A stretch of 64,000 nucleotides of DNA from Acanthosepion pharaonis (taxonomy: Eukaryota > Mollusca > Cephalopoda > Sepiida > Sepiidae): NCBI GenBank assembly GCA_903632075.3, contig CAHIKZ030004545.1:127001-191000 (forward strand), read 5' to 3'. Below, in pieces: positions 60,010 through 64,000 of the stretch. Within the stretch, counting starts at the first letter, position 1. The number at the start of each line of letters is the position of its first letter. A program made the translations under genes and the position numbers. Under the pieces are notes generated by a model. It searched no databases. It had not been told where the DNA came from and worked only from the letters and a program-made list of their open reading frames with translations.

Positions 60010-60900
60010 AAGAATCATCCTAGATATATTTCTCGGCGAACAACATATTTAATATTTGGTCAACTGCATCACGCCAACCATCACAGTTTTTCATCAAGAT
60101 CGAACGGTCATTAGTTTGGCATTCTGTGTCACAAAATAGTTGGTCAATGTAGATGGTTTCTCGGCGACCAGCTCGTTTTCCACCAGGGTTAGGTGTCCGG
60201 ACCAATAAATAACACTCAAATTCAGGTTTCGCTCGCTAGCAGTCTCTTTCAAAACGCATTCTTCGTTCGGATAATATTGTAGAAATATCAGTTGGTGAGT
60301 CAATTGGGCAGTGATTTAGTTGGATGCTGTGTCCAAGAGATTTTAATTATAGCTCTCAATTTCCGAGCGTATTTTCCATCAAGCTTAGCGTGTAGAGTTT
60401 TCGTTAATGTCCAAGCAGTGGCACCATACATTAACACTGCCTCCCCAAGGGTTCGACAGAACCTCCATCTCAGGCTGCCTAGTGGATCAGATTTCCAGAT
60501 TACATCCATTTTATTCAAGGTGGGGGGCATATTATGCGAATTTTCAAATAATTTTAAGTAGAATATATATTTGCTTTCTCGGTATGTAAGAGATTTGACA
60601 TATTGATTCCCCTGAGGCCGTTTGTATTGCGTTTTACCGGTTGAAGCCTACGAATTCAGTTTTAGAGACATTGACATAGAGTCCAATATCATTGTCAGGA
60701 TTTTCTCGTGGCATAGTTCAAAAAATCTACAGTGATCGGTAGGTAATCTGCATAGTCAATATATGTCAACTTTTTTGCAGGATATCGACTTGAAAGTGTT
60801 TCAAAGTAAAACCTAGATGATGATCTTTGTCGAAGTAAGGAAGTTCTCAATATCTAGAGAAGATTCATAACAAGGAGAAACAGTGCAAAGGGGTCAAGCC
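60010..60900 (-). mobile_element. Decayed LINE polymerase (late RT to C-terminus)
   Basis: The minus-strand order from 60,720 is NDIGLYVNVSKTEFVGFNR, then DVIWKSDPLGSLRWRFCRTL, AVLMYGATAWTLTKTLHAKL, and DGKYARKLRAIIKISWTQHP with TKSLPN (to about 60,302). Next come LSERRMRFERDC, LLVRTPNPGGKRAGRRETIY, IDQLFCDTECQTND and DGWRDAVDQI (60,200-60,025). This is the region after the RT palm of RTE/CR1-like LINEs, in which YG---WTLTK, R--FAGHCWR and RP--TYIDQL blocks follow each other. Frameshifts separate the pieces, and the palm is missing. Confidence 0.8.
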
Positions 60901-61460
60901 AAAACGAGCCTGCTTTGAGGGATCAACATAAACAGATCCAAATCTTGAGGATTAGCAAAAAAACCAAAAAAAAAAACCCAGATGTTTTGCTCTTTGAGTA
61001 GAACAATTTGGATCATTCTTTTGTGTGACCACTGACGTTTCGGACAGATAGTATAATGTAAACAAACCTTCGAATTTAAATTCAGAACTCTTTTTTTACT
61101 ATAATTTGGACAGATAGTATGACGTAAATAAACTTTCGAATCTAATTTTTCTGAGACGAAGAAACATAGATAACACATTAATCATGTCTTCTTCTTATCA
61201 GCGGGTAGCAGATAAAGTTGAGAACCAAGGTTTTACTTAGTTTTAGTGAATCTTGTCGAGTTAATTCTGAGTTCGATTCTCCTTGGAATTGTACATTTTT
61301 TTTTGCTTAAAACATAATCTTACTCCGTTTCTTTTATGATTTTTAACCATTCAACCAAGAGTCATGAGAATTGTAATAATTATTTTCCAGTTAGAAGACC
61401 CTCCATATCACTATCTTGTAATTTCATCCATTTAAACATTTAAACAGGGCCAGTACCCTG
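60901..61460. repeat. Spacer with a 66-bp tandem pair
   Basis: GGACAGATAGTAT(A/G)A(T/C)GTAAA followed by CAAACCTTCGAAT or TAAACTTTCGAAT repeats at 61,042 and 61,108. Nothing else is recognised. Confidence 0.6.
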
Positions 61461-61640
61461 TTACAGTGCTTGCATTTGACGCTTGTAGGATAAAAAAAGA
61501 ACTTGGATTTGACGCTCCTAGAATATGAAGGCACTTAAATCTGGCAGTTGTAAGAGACCAATGTATTTAAATTTGACGTTTGTAGAAAGTAAAGGTACTC
61601 TTATTGGACAACCGTAGAATATTATTGTTTTGCAACAATT
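61461..61640. repeat. 32-33-bp minisatellite (TTTGACG-TTGTAGAA)
   Basis: Five diverged units with the pattern ATTTGACG(T/C)TTGTAGAA, then an A-rich middle and a (G/C)(T/A)ACTT end. The same motif is embedded in both 405-bp repeats. Confidence 0.75.
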
Positions 61641-62500
61641 TTTCAACTGAATAGACCCCCGTACGTTTAAAATTTCATGATTTTCACTACTTACATTCTA
61701 GGCAATTAGTTTCGTCCAAAACGTGGAAGAAATCTTCCTTATCCTCATAATCTCCACTTCCGAGATTATATCTCGGCCCGAACCCCGACCTCTGATATCA
61801 GAGAAGTATTCAACTACGTCAAAGATGAGAAGTTGGATTGGCTGAGAATATCAGGCTAGCGGCCGAATCGGGAAATTTCGAAGGAAGATTCTATAAAGAG
61901 AACATAAAAGAAAGAAAACAGCTGTAGGATCATAATTTCATAACAAAGCCGTTGGATACTTGAAAATGTAATCGATTTTTGAGCGGGAAAATACGTCGAA
62001 GTAATCTGAAGACAGTGGAAACAAGCGTTAGCAAACAGATCAGAGAATAACAATTAGGGTAGAAAAAAGGTAGTAGTAGTAGTAGTAGTAGTAATAATAA
62101 TAATATATTGACATATGCTGACATGATCAGCAGAAATATCCATGTATATATAGGAGATTGACATAGGTTAGCTTATGGGAATCATAAAAGCAAAAATCAT
62201 ACATGTAAATTTAGGAGAACTGAAAACAGTTTCAATGCCTTTAAAAAGAGATTAGGTGTGAGGGAAAGAATGGCGATTATTCAGATATTAGAGACAAAAT
62301 TTCGGAGAATAAAATGAATTTCATATAAATGAATTCCAAAACAAAGGCCTCTCGACTAAAAAAAAAAAATAAAAAATCTCAAAGCAAAAACTACACAAAT
62401 AGGCTATTCATTACCCAACGCCTCCTAACCACAATGTGTAGCAATATACAAATCAAGACATGTTTTTTAGATGTTAAATCTTGCTGATTTATTTAAGATC
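61641..62500. other. Unrecognised stretch with (TAG)n
   Basis: A TAG/TAA trinucleotide tract lies at 62,071-62,104. No gene is recognised. Confidence 0.45.
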
Positions 62501-62504
62501 GAAT

Positions 62505-62605
62505 TTTTTTATGTGACACCTGGTGAAGATCAAACACACAACTCACGAGTAATCGTTAATCAGACGAGACACTTACCTAACGCTGAATAGGCCACCATTG
62601 ATTTT
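62505..62605 (-). mobile_element. Probable diverged tRNA-derived SINE head
   Basis: On the minus strand GGTGGCCTATTCAGCGTTAG and GTGTTTGATCTTCACC have A- and B-box spacing, followed by AGGTGTCACAT. These match the order of the 12.0-kb SINE. Confidence 0.45.
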
Positions 62606-62654
62606 ACATAGTCATAATAATATGATCAGTTCCACTGGTAAGCGGAAAGTCCCA

Positions 62655-62905
62655 CTAAGATAGCTTTTTCACGAGAACTACAATTTTAATCTCTTCAATC
62701 TAGACTTAACAATTATCTGCCTTATATATACTCATTCTCCCTACGTGTATTATAAAATAAATAAAGCCTCATTTAGTAACTCTCTCTAGCTCCCCTCTGT
62801 CTTTTCCTACAAATATTTTTATGGCAACTTGCTCTCACTCTCTGTAAATCCTTGCGTGCTTGTGGCATTCCTGGCTTGCTTGGAGTGAAATGCTTAAAAA
62901 AAGAA
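62655..62905 (+). mobile_element. LINE C-terminal scrap and 3' end
   Basis: SFFTRT followed by YNFNLFNLDL in plus frames (62,672-62,711) resembles the FFPRT...YNL-LFK end of jockey-like polymerases. The 3' end GGCTTGCTTGGAGTGAAATG (62,873-62,892) plus an A-run matches the tail shared by the other LINE 3' ends. Confidence 0.6.
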
Positions 62906-63104
62906 TATCTTGTGCTAAGTATCGGTTGAATACTAGTAACAGAAATTACAATATGAGATTCTTAATGTGTGGCAGTTTTTAACAAACGAGTTTTATGAAA
63001 TATTAACAAATGTTGCAAACGCAATATCCAATGAGTGGAAAATTTTGTGATAATAAAAATGCCAATAATAATATCAATATTATTATCTCATCAACCATTT
63101 TGAC

Positions 63105-63215
63105 GTGGTGTAGCTCGATCAGTTAGTAGTGTGTTCAATGTTTACGAGGCGCTCCTTAATCTCGACCTTGTGCGACATTTAAGTTAAGCTTACTATCAGA
63201 TCATTATTTGGTTTG
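63105..63215 (+). mobile_element. tRNA-derived SINE
   Basis: An A-box-like TGGTGTAGCTCGATCAGTTA (63,107-63,126), a degraded B box (TGTTCAATGTTTACG) and the body CGACCTTGTGCGACATTTAA (63,165-63,184) followed by GTTAAGCTTACTATCAGATC. Same family as 29.7 and 11.9 kb. Confidence 0.7.
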
Positions 63216-63900
63216 TCATATTTTGTATTGCTTGTAATCCTGTGTTCATTGGTTACGTTTTATTCTGTCTCCGGATAAAAAGAGAGACGAACAGTAACAT
63301 AGTAAAACTTTTTTTTTTATCGCTTATTTAATAGTTTTGTTTTGGTTTGGGTAGATAATTAAAGCTATTTATTCAGTTTTGGGGTTGATTGTTGTAGTTT
63401 ATTCTAACTATTATATTGCGGGAGGAGTTTTTTATTTGTTTTTTCTAATGGTTAATTTATCGGGATCTGTTTGTTAGTCTGTTTATTTATTAATTTATTT
63501 GGGTGAATTTAGATTAATTTATTTTACTTTTTTTGTTATTTATTTATTATACGGTATATTTTTATTTACTCTTTTCGATTTTTAGTAACGTAGTATTTTT
63601 TATCGTTATATAAGTTATAGCTATGTTTTTCGTCCGATTTTTGGTTTTATTTTTATAGTCTAATATTTTGGACATAATGGTTTGTTGATTTGTTTATTAT
63701 TTACTTTATTTATTTGGGTTCATTGATTTTGTTTTTAATTTTATATTTATTTATTCTATTTTGTCTATTCTAACGGGTGTGATTTAGTAATTTGTTTGGG
63801 TTAATTTATTTTACTTATTTTATTGTCATTTTCTTCATTTATTTATTTTATTTTTACTTTATTTTATTTTTTTTAGTTTTGGATTTTTAAGTAACGTAGT
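63216..63900. repeat. T-skewed low-complexity region with a 306-bp direct repeat
   Basis: The plus strand is strongly T-rich and A/C-poor, built from TTTATTTATT and TTTGGGTTAATTT words. TAACGTAGTA occurs at about 63,586 and 63,892, and the preceding 100 bp align, so two diverged units about 306 bp apart are likely. No coding potential is seen. Confidence 0.6.
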
Positions 63901-63903
<3 letters not shown>

Positions 63904-63936
<33 letters not shown>

Positions 63937-63968
63937 TTTATTTAAAAAAATATGATTCCAACACGCTA

Positions 63969-64000
<32 letters not shown>
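63904..64000. repeat. (TA)n and (CT)n-(TA)n at window end
   Basis: TA run at 63,904-63,932. CT run at 63,970-63,982 followed by TA to the end of the window. Confidence 0.9.

Overview
This window looks like intergenic or intronic DNA from an animal nuclear genome. It is AT-rich and full of microsatellites: (GATA)n, (TA)n, (CA)n, (ATT)n and (CTT)n. It also carries tRNA-derived SINEs, degraded non-LTR retrotransposons of several clades, two solo LTRs and decayed cut-and-paste transposons. I found no intact host protein-coding gene, true tRNA, rRNA or operon. The SINE body motif CCTTGTGCCACATTTAAG combined with this LINE mix resembles mollusc genomes, and my best guess is a cephalopod such as an octopus. 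That taxon is an inference from memory, not something the window proves.

Layout. Positions 1-2.2 kb hold a SINE head and a compound GATA array. Positions 2.6-4.3 kb hold a jockey-like LINE 3' end, a fold-back transposon with long inverted arms, and a reverse-transcriptase scrap. Positions 7.6-8.6 kb hold a mariner transposase relic and a tRNA-like head. Positions 10-15.5 kb hold LINE C-termini, a 154-bp pogo-like MITE and a SINE. Positions 16.6-19.8 kb hold a long decayed Tx1-like LINE with relatively high GC. Positions 21-31 kb are mostly unrecognised AT-rich DNA, with a TIR-flanked tRNA-like element at 23.65 kb and SINEs. At 32.3-35.2 kb a decayed endonuclease/RT LINE is split by a 520-bp SINE-like element with target-site duplications. 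Positions 37-45.9 kb hold LINE tails, SINE-like copies, a head-to-head palindrome and a nest of direct and inverted repeats. Positions 46.7-50.5 kb hold a hammerhead-like motif, a SINE-like copy, a solo LTR, a small transposon and a jockey-like relic. Positions 50.9-62.9 kb are a mosaic of nested LINE pieces carrying the second solo LTR and a 405-bp repeat about 97% identical to its partner. The last 700 bp are strongly T-skewed.

The genes do not work together as a pathway; what links the elements is parasitism and nesting. Tx1-like LINE tails and tRNA-SINE tails share a short 3' motif, as expected if the SINEs borrow LINE machinery. Three insertions have boundaries defined by target-site duplications: the SINE-like element in the LINE endonuclease region, and the two solo LTRs, one of which interrupts a LINE. 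Every LINE, transposase and LTR here looks non-autonomous because of frameshifts, stops or deletions.
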